Shown here one piece after another: positions 54,724 to 63,464 of a DNA stretch of 64,000 nucleotides. The translations under genes were made by a program, and so were the position numbers. Origin of the DNA: Pararhodonellum marinum (GTDB taxonomy: Bacteria > Bacteroidota > Bacteroidia > Cytophagales > Cyclobacteriaceae). The notes beneath the pieces are model-generated. The model was not told the DNA's origin and did not search any database. It saw only the letters and a list, made by a program, of their open reading frames with translations. Within the stretch, counting starts at the first letter, position 1, and the number at the start of each line of letters is the position of its first letter. The DNA is taken from the NCBI RefSeq assembly GCF_015354735.1, contig NZ_JACEFJ010000001.1, positions 822,522 to 886,521 on the forward strand, read 5' to 3'.

Positions 54724-56253
54724 ATGAAAATGTCCGTCAAATATTCCCTTTTTTCATTGCTGATTCTGACGAGTGGAATTGCTTTTTCCTGCCAAAGCAC
54801 CCTAAAAGAAACCCATGATAACGATCTCCCAAATATCATCTTATTGATGGGGGATGACCATGGATGGGATGAAACAGGGTACAACGGACATCCTTTTCTC
54901 CACACGCCTGTTTTGGATGATATGGTTAAAACCGGAATCAGAATGGACCGGTTTTATTCCGCCTCACCGGTGTGTTCTCCTACCCGAGGGAGTGTGTTGA
55001 CCGGCCGTCATCCCAACAGGTATGGTACATTCACAGCAGGGGCTTCCATCAGGCCTGAAGAAATAACCATTGCCCAAATACTGAAAGATGCGGGCTATGC
55101 GACGGCCCATTTTGGGAAATGGCATTTGGGGCCTGTAAAGGCCGAATCTCCCACCAATCCCAAAGCAATGGGTTTTGACGAATACCTTTCCCATGACAAT
55201 TTTTTTGAGATGAACCCATATTTTTCCAGAAATGGAGGGCCTCCTGAACCTTACAGAGGTGAAAGTTCAGAAATTCTGGTTGCAGAGGCGATCCGTTTTA
55301 TCCAAAAGGCCAAAGAGGCAAATCAACCGTTTTTTGTGGTCATCTGGTATGGTTCTCCCCATGAACCCTACAGTGGCCTTCGGGAAGACCTGGCCCTTTA
55401 TGATGACTTGCCTGAATCTTTTGGAGATAAAACCGTAAGGCTGACTTCCAATGAAACAGGCCTACAGGTGGATAGACCTCAAAGGGAGGTTTTACAGGAG
55501 CGATTTGCGGAAATTACCGCCATGGACCGATCTATTGGACAGATGCGGGAATTTCTAAGAAATGAAGCCTTGCGAGAACACACCCTGCTTTGGTATTTTG
55601 GGGATAACGGCACCCCTCTCGAAGGAAATGCAACTGTACCATTTAAAGGAGAAAAAGGCATGGTGTATGAAGGAGGGGTACGGGTTCCTGCAGTCCTGGA
55701 ATGGCCAGCCAGATTTGCCACTCCAATGGTCACCGAGGTGAATGCAGTCTCTTCAGATGTGTTGCCAACACTTTGTGGTATCCTCGGGCAGCCGCTCCCG
55801 AAAAGACCGATTGATGGTATTGATCTAAGCCCCTTTTTTGATGGCAACCTAAGAGAAAGGAATAAACCTGTTATGTTTTGGAACGGCAGGGTAAGACAGG
55901 ATGAAGAGAATACCCCAGCACCTTATATTGATCCTGAATTGCAAAAAGGAACTTCTCCTTTGGTCAAGCTTATGAATGGAATTGCTACCAGGAATTTCAC
56001 CAATTTCCGTCATACCGATATTCAGCCACAGGATTTTGGTGGTGCAAGGGCCATTTTGGACAACAGGTATAAACTGGTCATTCATGGGGAAAATGACCCA
56101 GAGGCCAAGCGGGAACTATTTGATGTACTGGAAGATCCAGCTGAAAACAAAAATATAATAGAGGCATTGCCGGATATCGCGGCTGACCTGGAAAATAGCT
56201 TGCTCAAATGGCAACAATCAGTACTGGAAAGCCTCACGGAAAATGATTATTGA
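54724..56253 (+). CDS. S1-family sulfatase (arylsulfatase type)
   Basis: A 509-residue formylglycine-dependent sulfatase. The lipobox ends at Cys23 (SGIAFSC). The metal-binding aspartates are in LMGDDHGWDE (44-45). The modification motif is Cys84-Ser-Pro-Thr-Arg in SPVCSPTRGSVLTGRHP, followed by FGKWHLG and GDNGTPLEG. All core active-site elements are present. It removes sulfate esters from glycan, which points to a sulfated, probably marine, polysaccharide. A separate formylglycine-generating enzyme is needed and is not in this window. It ends the likely GH42-FAD-sulfatase operon. Confidence 0.93.
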   Translation: MKMSVKYSLFSLLILTSGIAFSCQSTLKETHDNDLPNIILLMGDDHGWDETGYNGHPFLHTPVLDDMVKTGIRMDRFYSASPVCSPTRGSVLTGRHPNRYGTFTAGASIRPEEITIAQILKDAGYATAHFGKWHLGPVKAESPTNPKAMGFDEYLSHDNFFEMNPYFSRNGGPPEPYRGESSEILVAEAIRFIQKAKEANQPFFVVIWYGSPHEPYSGLREDLALYDDLPESFGDKTVRLTSNETGLQVDRPQREVLQERFAEITAMDRSIGQMREFLRNEALREHTLLWYFGDNGTPLEGNATVPFKGEKGMVYEGGVRVPAVLEWPARFATPMVTEVNAVSSDVLPTLCGILGQPLPKRPIDGIDLSPFFDGNLRERNKPVMFWNGRVRQDEENTPAPYIDPELQKGTSPLVKLMNGIATRNFTNFRHTDIQPQDFGGARAILDNRYKLVIHGENDPEAKRELFDVLEDPAENKNIIEALPDIAADLENSLLKWQQSVLESLTENDY

Positions 56254-56404
56254 AATCTTAAAATATTAAAGTTCGTTCAAAATGGCACGAAATCGATTGC
56301 ATTAAAAATGTGTGATTTGTATTCCGGTTAAGCTATTTTGAATTATATTCAAATTATTCTTTGCCCAAAATGAGTTTCCCGAAAATAACCTAAAGCATTG
56401 CAAC

Positions 56405-57289
56405 ATGCCAACTGATATCAAAAGACGTGATTTTATCCGCCATTCTTTGGTGTACGGGGTGGGCATTTCCGCCCTTTCGGGGCTTCCGGGATTTACAGCT
56501 AACCTGAAGGAGAAAATGAAATTCGGCCTGGTCACTTACCAATGGGGGAGGGATTGGGATCTTCCCACGTTGATCAGGAATTGTGAGGCAGCAGGTGCAT
56601 TGGGCGTGGAGCTCAGAACGGAACATGCCCATGGGGTAGAAACCTCTCTTAGCGCTTCAGCGAGGAGGGAAGTGAAAAAACGCTTTGCCGACAGTCCTAT
56701 CACCTGTCTGGGTTACGGCAGCAATTTTGAATACCACAGTCCTGATGCCGCTAAACTTCAATACAATATCAAGGAGACAAAAGAATACATCAAACTTTGT
56801 CATGATATTGGCGCAACAGGCATCAAGGTAAAACCCAATAACCTACCGGCTGAAGTACCCCAAGAAAAAACCATTTCACAGATCGCCGAATCCCTCAATG
56901 AAGTAGGCCGTTTTGCCATGGATTATGGACAGTTGGTCAGGGTGGAGGTGCATGGCCACCTCACCCAGGAATTGCCCAACATGAAAGCCATTTTTGATCA
57001 GGTTACCGAATCCAACGTAAAAGTCTGTTGGAACTGCAATGATGAAGACTTGTTGCCACCTGGGCTAGAGGGAAACTTTAACTTAGTCAAAAAGTGGATG
57101 GGTGACACCGTGCATGTGAGAGAATTCGATGAAGGAGACTATCCTTACCAGGCGCTTTTTCATCTTCTACAAAAAATGGATTATGAAGGCTGGATATTGA
57201 TGGAAGCAAGAACAGAGCCTGATGACCGGGTACTTGCATTAAAACATCAAGAGTCAATATTCAAAAAATTGGTTTCCAATACTTTATAA
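56405..57289 (+). CDS. Xylose isomerase-like TIM-barrel epimerase/isomerase (Tat)
   Basis: A 294-residue protein of the sugar phosphate isomerase/epimerase superfamily. The N-terminus IKRRDFIRHSLVYGVGISAL is a Tat signal, so it acts in the periplasm. Barrel strands carry metal-ligand candidates: ELRTEHAH, EVHGHLT, CWNCNDED and ILMEART. Relatives include exported enzymes that act on 3-keto sugars or deglycosylate C-glycosides. The substrate is unassigned. It precedes a Tat-exported Gfo/Idh/MocA gene by 60 nt. Confidence 0.86.
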   Translation: MPTDIKRRDFIRHSLVYGVGISALSGLPGFTANLKEKMKFGLVTYQWGRDWDLPTLIRNCEAAGALGVELRTEHAHGVETSLSASARREVKKRFADSPITCLGYGSNFEYHSPDAAKLQYNIKETKEYIKLCHDIGATGIKVKPNNLPAEVPQEKTISQIAESLNEVGRFAMDYGQLVRVEVHGHLTQELPNMKAIFDQVTESNVKVCWNCNDEDLLPPGLEGNFNLVKKWMGDTVHVREFDEGDYPYQALFHLLQKMDYEGWILMEARTEPDDRVLALKHQESIFKKLVSNTL

Positions 57290-57349
57290 TATTTATTTCA
57301 AAAAAATAACCTTTTAAATAAGCAAAGATCAAAGAATAACCAAGAAAAT

Positions 57350-58738
57350 ATGAACCATCACAATAAACTCACGGATATGAAAAATAATAGTTCAAGAAGA
57401 GAATTTTTGAAGAAATCGGTACTTACCACAGCAGGGATCTCGATAGGTGCCATGGGTTTCCCTGCGAGTAGCTACAGTAGGATTATCGGGGCCAATGACA
57501 GGGTGAATTTAGGGATCGTCGGTTTTTCGGACCGAGCAAAAGGCGCTTTGATACCAGCCATGCTAAAGCATTCCAAAGAAATGAATTTTGAATTCTCTGC
57601 GGTTTCTGACATTTGGAACAGAAGGAGGGATGAATGCGTGGCTTATGTCAAAGAAAAAAGTGGAAAGACGATTCAAACGGCGAGAAACAATGAAGAATTG
57701 TACGAGCGAAAGGATGTGGATGCCGTCATCATCAGTACAGCTGATTTTCAACATGCCCTGCATTGCAAGGAAGCAGTGGAGGCGGGCAGGGATGTCTATG
57801 TGGAGAAGCCCTTTGCCGAAACCATGGAAGACAACCGGGCTGCCCGTGAGGCGGTGGAAAGAACCGGTAAAATTGTACAGGTGGGTTCTCAAAGAAGGAG
57901 TGGGTCCAATTACCATGCTGCCAATGATTTTATCCGTTCAGGTGGATTCGGGGACATTGTGATGGTGGAGATGAGCTGGAATGTCAATCAACCTGGAAGG
58001 TGGAGGTTGCCTAAACTGACTAAGGAAATCAGAAAGGAAGATACCGATTGGAATAGGTTTTTGATGAATCGGCCATATGAGGAGTGGGATCCAAGGAAAT
58101 ATCTGGAATACAGGCTTTTTTGGCCCTATTCTTCCGGTATTCCTGGTCAGTGGATGGCCCATCAGATTGATACCGTACACTGGTTTACAGGGTTGGATCA
58201 TCCCAGAAGTGTGGCCGCCAACGGCGGTATTTACCTCTGGAAAGATGGCAGGGAAAATTTTGATACCATGACCGCGGTATTTGATTATGGACCACTTGAT
58301 GATCGTTCAAAAGGCTTTCAGGTGGTTTATTCCTCAAGGTTCACCAATTCAGCAGGTGGCACCAAAGAGATTTATTATTCCAACGGGGGAGAGCTTAATC
58401 TGGACACCAATAAAATAACTCCCAATGGTGGTCTAAATGAAAACCATGCGAAAAGCATGGGCATGGATTCGAATCTTTTGAAAGAGGTAAGTTTGGCTGA
58501 GCAAGTCAAAGCAGAAACAGGAGCGAATACAGGCGTAGATAACATGACCTCGGCCCACATGAAAAACTGGATGGAATGCATCAGGAGTAGAGAAAAGCCC
58601 AATGCGGATGTGATGGCAGGTTACAACCATTCCATCGCCAACATCATGACCACAGCGGCATTGCGTACGGGCAAGTTTGTGACTTTTGATGACCAAAATC
58701 AGGAAGTTTTGGCAGGTGGAGAGGTTTTTAAATATTGA
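57350..58738 (+). CDS. Gfo/Idh/MocA-family oxidoreductase (Tat-exported)
   Basis: A 462-residue exported dehydrogenase. The Tat signal SSRREFLKKSVLTTAGISIG lies just after an alternative start at 57377. The Rossmann strand VNLGIVGFSDRAKGALIPAM lacks the usual third glycine but keeps the fold. The catalytic lysine is in YVEKPFAETMEDNRAA and an active-site His in GQWMAHQIDTVHW. Such periplasmic enzymes keep tightly bound NAD and interconvert sugars and 3-keto sugars. It is 10 nt upstream of the DUF6807 gene. Confidence 0.89.
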   Translation: MNHHNKLTDMKNNSSRREFLKKSVLTTAGISIGAMGFPASSYSRIIGANDRVNLGIVGFSDRAKGALIPAMLKHSKEMNFEFSAVSDIWNRRRDECVAYVKEKSGKTIQTARNNEELYERKDVDAVIISTADFQHALHCKEAVEAGRDVYVEKPFAETMEDNRAAREAVERTGKIVQVGSQRRSGSNYHAANDFIRSGGFGDIVMVEMSWNVNQPGRWRLPKLTKEIRKEDTDWNRFLMNRPYEEWDPRKYLEYRLFWPYSSGIPGQWMAHQIDTVHWFTGLDHPRSVAANGGIYLWKDGRENFDTMTAVFDYGPLDDRSKGFQVVYSSRFTNSAGGTKEIYYSNGGELNLDTNKITPNGGLNENHAKSMGMDSNLLKEVSLAEQVKAETGANTGVDNMTSAHMKNWMECIRSREKPNADVMAGYNHSIANIMTTAALRTGKFVTFDDQNQEVLAGGEVFKY

Positions 58739-58748
58739 TCCCAAAAAT

Positions 58749-59846
58749 ATGATCAAGTTTAAAAATTTATTCTCTTTTCGGTGCGGGCTCCTTTTGGGAT
58801 CTCTGCTTTTGTTGGCTTGCTCAGAAGGAAATCAAACAAATGAAGCTGAGACACTATTGGATTCCGAAGAGGACAATCCCAAAGTGCAATTGATCAGAAA
58901 TGATGCTGAAAATAAGGTAGAGGTGTTGGTCGATGGGGAGCTGTTTACGGCTTATATCTATCCTGAAAATATTGCCAAACCCTTTCTGTATCCCATCAGA
59001 ACGGCTCAGGGCAATTTGCTCACCCGTGGCTTTCCTCTCAATCCTAGGGCAGGGGAACGGGTAGACCATCCCCACCACATCGGCCTCTGGTTCAATTATG
59101 GAGATGTGAATGGACTGGATTTCTGGAACAATTCAGAAGCCATCCCCGAAGAGAAAAAAAGTAGTTATGGGACCATTTATCACCGGGAAATCAACAATAT
59201 CAGCAGTGGTGATCAGGGTGAACTCGAAGTGACTACGGAATGGGTAGACGCAGAGGGATCGATCCTGTTGATAGAAAACACCACTTTCATTTTCCGAACA
59301 GATGGTGACAAGAGGATGATCGACCGCATGACGAAACTTACCGCAAATGACCAACCGGTGTCTTTTAAGGACAATAAAGAAGGCATGGTGGGAATAAGGG
59401 TTGCCCGTGAACTGGAGCATCCTGCGGATAAGCCAGAAATTTTTACGGATGCCAGCGGTAAAGCAACTGCAGTTCCTACCATGAACAATGAGGGCGTCAC
59501 TGGCATGTACAAAAGCAGTGAGGGGCTTACGGGACATGATGTATGGGGAACCCGAGCCAAGTGGATGAACCTTTCTGGTGAGATATCAGGGGAAAAGGTA
59601 TCCCTGGCCATTTTGGATCATCCGGACAACGTGGGTTACCCGACTTATTGGCATGCCCGTGGATATGGCCTATATGCGGCCAATCCACTGGGACAAAAAG
59701 CCATGAGTGGCGGAAAGGAAGAACTCAATTTTAAATTATCAGCAGGAGATTCAGTTGACTTCAAATACAGGATCATGGTTTATTCTGGAACAGATGCCTC
59801 TGAAAAAGCGCTCAACGATGATTTTGAAGCGTTTATAGCCGATTAA
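58749..59846 (+). CDS. DUF6807 (PmoA-like) lipoprotein
   Basis: 365 residues from the ATG at 58749, which gives a lipoprotein signal (FRCGLLLGSLLLLACSEG); the open frame extends back to 58686, inside the previous gene. The core contains FLYPIRTAQGNLLTRGFPLN, then HPHHIGLWFNYGDVNGLDFW, and WHARGYGLYAANPLG. These identify the family that databases misname methane oxygenase PmoA; there is no relation to methane monooxygenase. Its members accompany exported sugar oxidoreductases, and a role on modified sugars is likely but unproven. It is followed by a strong terminator. Confidence 0.87.
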   Translation: MIKFKNLFSFRCGLLLGSLLLLACSEGNQTNEAETLLDSEEDNPKVQLIRNDAENKVEVLVDGELFTAYIYPENIAKPFLYPIRTAQGNLLTRGFPLNPRAGERVDHPHHIGLWFNYGDVNGLDFWNNSEAIPEEKKSSYGTIYHREINNISSGDQGELEVTTEWVDAEGSILLIENTTFIFRTDGDKRMIDRMTKLTANDQPVSFKDNKEGMVGIRVARELEHPADKPEIFTDASGKATAVPTMNNEGVTGMYKSSEGLTGHDVWGTRAKWMNLSGEISGEKVSLAILDHPDNVGYPTYWHARGYGLYAANPLGQKAMSGGKEELNFKLSAGDSVDFKYRIMVYSGTDASEKALNDDFEAFIAD

Positions 59847-59863
59847 TGTTTAATTGCTAGAGT

Positions 59864-59905
59864 GGAAGTCCCCCAATTTTCTTTCGATAAAATTGGGGGA
59901 CTTCC
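59864..59905. terminator. Strong terminator hairpin
   Basis: A perfect 17-bp stem (GGAAGTCCCCCAATTTT at 59864-59880 and its complement at 59889-59905) with an 8-nt loop, followed by TTTAC. It lies 18 nt after the DUF6807 stop and separates that unit from the GH43 gene. Confidence 0.85.
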
Positions 59906-59974
59906 TTTACATTGGGTAGAAATTTTGTTCTTTGTAGTAGAAAACCTTAACTTTTGATACATCACTGCTCAACC

Positions 59975-60004
59975 TGAGTTGTGATGAATATTTTTGACAA
60001 CTCA
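59975..60004 (+). promoter_or_regulatory. Palindrome over the -7 box of the GH43 gene
   Basis: TGAGTTGT (59975-59982) and its exact complement ACAACTCA (59997-60004) flank a -7 element TATTTTTG (59989-59996). TCAACCTGA is also repeated directly at each side. The ATG follows at 60013. A dimeric regulator bound here would block or position RNA polymerase. Confidence 0.5.
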
Positions 60005-60012
60005 ACCTGAAC

Positions 60013-61011
60013 ATGTATTTGAAAATTAAAACGCCGCTTTGTTTTTGGTTTTGTATTTTGTTGACGATCTCATGTACAACCAAGACCGAACACACTCCTT
60101 CCCATTCTGGAAATCCATTGTTTGATGGTTGGTATGCAGATCCCGAAGCCATCATCTACGGAGATACCTATTGGATTTACCCTACCTATTCCGCGCCATT
60201 CGATCAGCAGGTGTTTATGGATTGTTTTTCTTCCAAAGACCTGGAGAACTGGACCAAGCATGAAAGGATTCTGGATACGGTGGCTGTAAAATGGGCAGAT
60301 TCTGCCATGTGGGCCCCCGGGGTGATTGAGAACAAAGGCAAATACTACCTTTTCTTTGCTGCCAATGACGTGCATGAAGGAGAGGTGGGCGGCATAGGGG
60401 TTTCGGTGGCTGATCAGCCTCAGGGGCCTTTCAAAGATCTTTTGGGCAAACCCCTGATCAATGAAATCGTAAATGGTGCCCAGCCCATAGACCAATACCT
60501 TTTCAGAGACCAAGATGGCACCGTGTACATGTATTATGGGGGATGGGGAAAATGCAACCTGGTCAAATTAAATGAAGATTTCACCGGGTTGGTCCCTTTT
60601 GAGGATGGGGAAATCTATAAAGAAGTCACCCCTGAAGGCTATGTGGAGGGACCATTTATGTTTATCAGAGAAGGTAAATATTATTTTATGTGGTCAGAAG
60701 GTGGCTGGACCGGACCCGATTATCGGGTAGCCTATGCCATCGCTGATTCTCCTTTTGGGCCTTTTGAGCGGATTGGGGTGGTTTTGGAACAGGATCCTGA
60801 TATTGCCACTGGAGCAGGCCACCATTCTGTCATCCATGCACCAAACAATGATCAATATTATATGGTGTACCACAGGAGGCCTTTGGGCGAAACGGATGGA
60901 AATCACCGGGTCACCTGTATTGAAACCATGGAATTTGAAGCAGACGGAAAAATCAAACCTGTAAAATTGACCCATCAGGGGGTGGAGGCCAATTTATTGG
61001 GAGATAAATAA
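60013..61011 (+). CDS. GH43-family glycoside hydrolase
   Basis: A 332-residue five-bladed propeller hydrolase with a lipoprotein signal (CFWFCILLTISC, Cys21). The catalytic base is Asp43 in GWYADPEAIIYGDTYWIYP and the acid is Glu212 in GYVEGPFMFIREGKYYFMWS. WAPGVIENKGKYYLFFAA supplies the middle blade with the pKa-modulating region. GH43 enzymes act on arabinose-, xylose- or galactose-containing side chains; specificity is not readable here. It has its own promoter region and a REP cluster downstream. Confidence 0.9.
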   Translation: MYLKIKTPLCFWFCILLTISCTTKTEHTPSHSGNPLFDGWYADPEAIIYGDTYWIYPTYSAPFDQQVFMDCFSSKDLENWTKHERILDTVAVKWADSAMWAPGVIENKGKYYLFFAANDVHEGEVGGIGVSVADQPQGPFKDLLGKPLINEIVNGAQPIDQYLFRDQDGTVYMYYGGWGKCNLVKLNEDFTGLVPFEDGEIYKEVTPEGYVEGPFMFIREGKYYFMWSEGGWTGPDYRVAYAIADSPFGPFERIGVVLEQDPDIATGAGHHSVIHAPNNDQYYMVYHRRPLGETDGNHRVTCIETMEFEADGKIKPVKLTHQGVEANLLGDK

Positions 61012-61068
61012 TTATGGGTTTGGCACAAACCAAGGAAAAGTAATTAGCTAACACGGGAAACTTGCTTT

Positions 61069-61163
61069 AAACCCCTTCAGGGTTTTATTTCTTTCCGAAA
61101 CACATCCTACCCGGGTTGCCACCCGGGGTTATTAACCTTTCGGTTTTTAATCCCTCCGGGATT
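61069..61163. repeat. REP-like cluster of four short palindromes
   Basis: Four hairpins in 95 bp: AACCCCTTCAGGGTT (61070-61084), CCCGGGTTGCCACCCGGG (61110-61127), AACCTTTCGGTT (61134-61145) and AATCCCTCCGGGATT (61149-61163). The first two resemble, in reversed order, the two halves of the REP units around the RAYT gene at 18-19 kb. Confidence 0.7.
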
Positions 61164-61200
61164 CTTAATCCAATAACTATAAGTTTATTCAAACACCTAG

Positions 61201-61397
61201 TACCTCTCACCATTTACATCCCACCTACAACCTCCTACCTTTAACTTCTTACCAATTTCACATCCGACATCCGTCAAGTTTTCCCAACTCCCAACTCCCA
61301 ACTTCCAACTTCCCACTTCCTGCCCACAATTTTTACCATTTACCTCTTACTTACATCCTCTCACCCACAACCACTCACCTACCACCTCTCACCTACC
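61201..61397. repeat. G-depleted low-complexity tract
   Basis: About 197 bp with only a handful of G on the + strand, made of A, C and T in short recurring words such as CCTACC, CTCACC and ACTTCC. A near-tandem part at about 61284-61320 repeats CAACTCCCA/CAACTTCC every 7-8 nt. It is not coding on either strand. Confidence 0.75.
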
Positions 61398-61512
61398 GGT
61401 CCCACATCCCTTTTTATTTCCGCTGGACAGATTTTGTGAGAAATTAAGGTTTGGAGTACTTATATTTTGCTTCCAGTCAAAACAATCTTACCATTAATTA
61501 GTCTATTTCAAC

Positions 61513-62400
61513 ATGGAACCAATCAGAAAAGAGGATTTAGATCAGGAAATTTTTGACATGTATGATTACTACGTGCATGGGCAAATCAACCGGAGGGAAT
61601 TTGTCAACCGCCTGTCCAAGTATGCAGTGGGAGGCTTGACAGTTTCAGCCATCATGGCTTATCTTTTGCCCAATTATGCGGAAGCCAAGCGGTATACTCC
61701 AGAAGATCCCCGTCTCATTTCTGAATACCTCGATTATGATTCGCCAAACGGTGGCGGAAAAATGAAGGGGCTATTATCCCGTCCAAAGGATGCCAAAGGG
61801 AAACTTCCCGGGATTTTGGTGGTACATGAAAACAGGGGATTGAATCCTTATGTGGAAGATACAGCTCATCAAGCGGCCCTTGATGGTTTTGTGGCCTTTG
61901 CTCCGGATGCCTTGGCGCCTCTCGGGGGATATCCTGGTACAGATGATGAGGGGAGAACCATGCAGGCGACCAGAAACAGGGATGAGATTTTGGAGGACTT
62001 CATTGCAGGTTTTGAACTGCTCAAATCCCACGAAAGCTGCAACGGAAATGTGGGTGTGGTGGGTTTTTGTTTCGGTGCCTGGATCAGCAACATGATGGCT
62101 GCCCGGAGGCCTGACTTGAAAGCATCTGTGCCATTTTATGGAGGACAAGTGGGTGCCGAAGATGCAGCAAAAATCACTGCCCCTTTACAACTTCACTATG
62201 CAGAATTGGATACAAGGGTGAATGCAGGATGGGAGGCCTACGAAGAAGCATTGAAAGCCAATGGAATAGACTATGAAGTGTACTTCTATCCCGGTGTTAA
62301 CCACGGATTCCACAACCATTCCACACCCAGATATGACCAACCCGCTGCAGAATTGGCCTGGGGCAGGACCATTGAATTTTTCAAAAAACACTTGGGGTAA
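61513..62400 (+). CDS. Dienelactone hydrolase family protein (Tat-like signal)
   Basis: A 295-residue alpha/beta hydrolase. The N-terminal extension (about 1-57) carries NRREFVNRLSKYAVGGLTVS, a Tat-like signal. The catalytic triad is Cys186 in VGFCFGAW, an Asp in YAELDTRVNAG, and His in GVNHGFHN, the usual Cys-His-Asp set of dienelactone hydrolases. True dienelactone hydrolysis makes maleylacetate, but the export signal and distance from the ring-cleavage operon make that role unlikely. It converges with the DUF1080 gene over a shared terminator. Confidence 0.9.
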   Translation: MEPIRKEDLDQEIFDMYDYYVHGQINRREFVNRLSKYAVGGLTVSAIMAYLLPNYAEAKRYTPEDPRLISEYLDYDSPNGGGKMKGLLSRPKDAKGKLPGILVVHENRGLNPYVEDTAHQAALDGFVAFAPDALAPLGGYPGTDDEGRTMQATRNRDEILEDFIAGFELLKSHESCNGNVGVVGFCFGAWISNMMAARRPDLKASVPFYGGQVGAEDAAKITAPLQLHYAELDTRVNAGWEAYEEALKANGIDYEVYFYPGVNHGFHNHSTPRYDQPAAELAWGRTIEFFKKHLG

Positions 62401-62417
62401 ATTATCATAGTTATTAT

Positions 62418-62456
62418 AAAAATAAATGCCCGGTTTACTGCCGGGATTTTTATTTG
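62418..62456. terminator. Bidirectional terminator between convergent genes
   Basis: CCCGG (62429-62433) and CCGGG (62441-62445) are flanked by an A-rich run on the left and a T-rich run on the right that also pair (AAATAAAT / ATTTTTATTT). It ends both the rightward dienelactone hydrolase gene and the leftward DUF1080 gene, whose stop codon lies inside it. Confidence 0.7.
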
Positions 62457-63334
62457 TTGTCTCCCACAAAATTCCCGTAGCCTAGATTTTCCAGTATCGA
62501 TTTCATTTTTTCCGGGTCATTTTTATAGGGACTTAAATCCATAAGCTCAATCGTTCTGAAATCTATCGGGTGACTTTCGCTTTGCAGGGAAATATACCCA
62601 GATTCCAAGGCCTGACCATCTCTTTTGATCTCGGGGTCTACTGGATTGACATTGCCTCCGCCAATCTGGGGGTCAAAATAAGTGATGACAGATTCCCCTT
62701 CGAGGATATGATGGATCACAGAATCTCCCAAAACCATAAATTCAGCCGTGACCCAATCCTCTCCATGATAGGTTTTGGAAGTGGAGGAGACACAATGGTC
62801 TGTAATGAGTTCTCCATCGATGACCACATGGGTTCCCGGTGTGCAGAGATTGCTGGTTGTTCGCGGATTTTCTCCGTCCCCTCCAAGCAATTGACCCTCT
62901 ATGGATATGGGAAAATCCTGGTCTTTCAGCATGGTAGCAGGATCCTGTGAATGAAGCATGGCTCCGGAGTTCCTATAGGCCCATCCCTGTCCACCGGGAG
63001 GCTGTTCGCCCACAAATCGATACTCCACCCTCAAGAGATAATGGGAAAACGGTTCATTGAAAAAAATATGGCCAAATTGCCCCTCAAATTTTTCATACCC
63101 ATCGTACCTGACCTGCATCAACCCATCATTTATCCGAAAAGTATTGGCAAAGTTGTCATGGAGCTCAAAGCCGGTGATTTTGATGAGCCAGTCATCCAGG
63201 TCTTGGCCATTGAATAGCTGTCTCCATTCAGGTTTCTCCTCGATTTCAGAGGTCTCCTTATTGTCGCAGGAAAATAATGCCACTGATAAGGTTAAGTAGC
63301 TTACTAATAGCAGATGGGGGATTTTATTATGCAT
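62450..63334 (-). CDS. DUF1080 (3-keto-disaccharide hydrolase-like) lipoprotein
   Basis: A 294-residue lipoprotein (YLTLSVALFSC, Cys about 23) with one concanavalin-like DUF1080 domain. WRQLFNGQDLDDWLIKITGF opens the domain. QGWAYRNSGAMLHSQDP and ISIEGQLLGGDGENPRTTSN form the conserved core, and GYISLQSESHPIDFRTIELMDL closes it. Members of this family hydrolyse 3-keto-glycosides. With the exported Gfo/Idh/MocA and TIM-barrel proteins to its left, and the GMC dehydrogenase pair, it may take part in that pathway. It is a single leftward gene. Confidence 0.9.
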   Translation of the reverse strand: MHNKIPHLLLVSYLTLSVALFSCDNKETSEIEEKPEWRQLFNGQDLDDWLIKITGFELHDNFANTFRINDGLMQVRYDGYEKFEGQFGHIFFNEPFSHYLLRVEYRFVGEQPPGGQGWAYRNSGAMLHSQDPATMLKDQDFPISIEGQLLGGDGENPRTTSNLCTPGTHVVIDGELITDHCVSSTSKTYHGEDWVTAEFMVLGDSVIHHILEGESVITYFDPQIGGGNVNPVDPEIKRDGQALESGYISLQSESHPIDFRTIELMDLSPYKNDPEKMKSILENLGYGNFVGDNK

Positions 63335-63464
63335 TGTAATTGGATTTCTTTTATTTGAAAGTTGTAGAAAATTAATTTATGGAAAGCTAATATTTAGGAC
63401 TTTTGCGTTAAATACGTGAATAAATACAAAACACTTTAGAATCTAAACCAAAAAATCAAGAAAT

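Noticed and set aside
61513..62400. Dienelactone hydrolase as a missing step of the ring-cleavage operon
   Set aside because: It carries a Tat-like export signal, lies 48 kb away and has no neighbours from aromatic catabolism.
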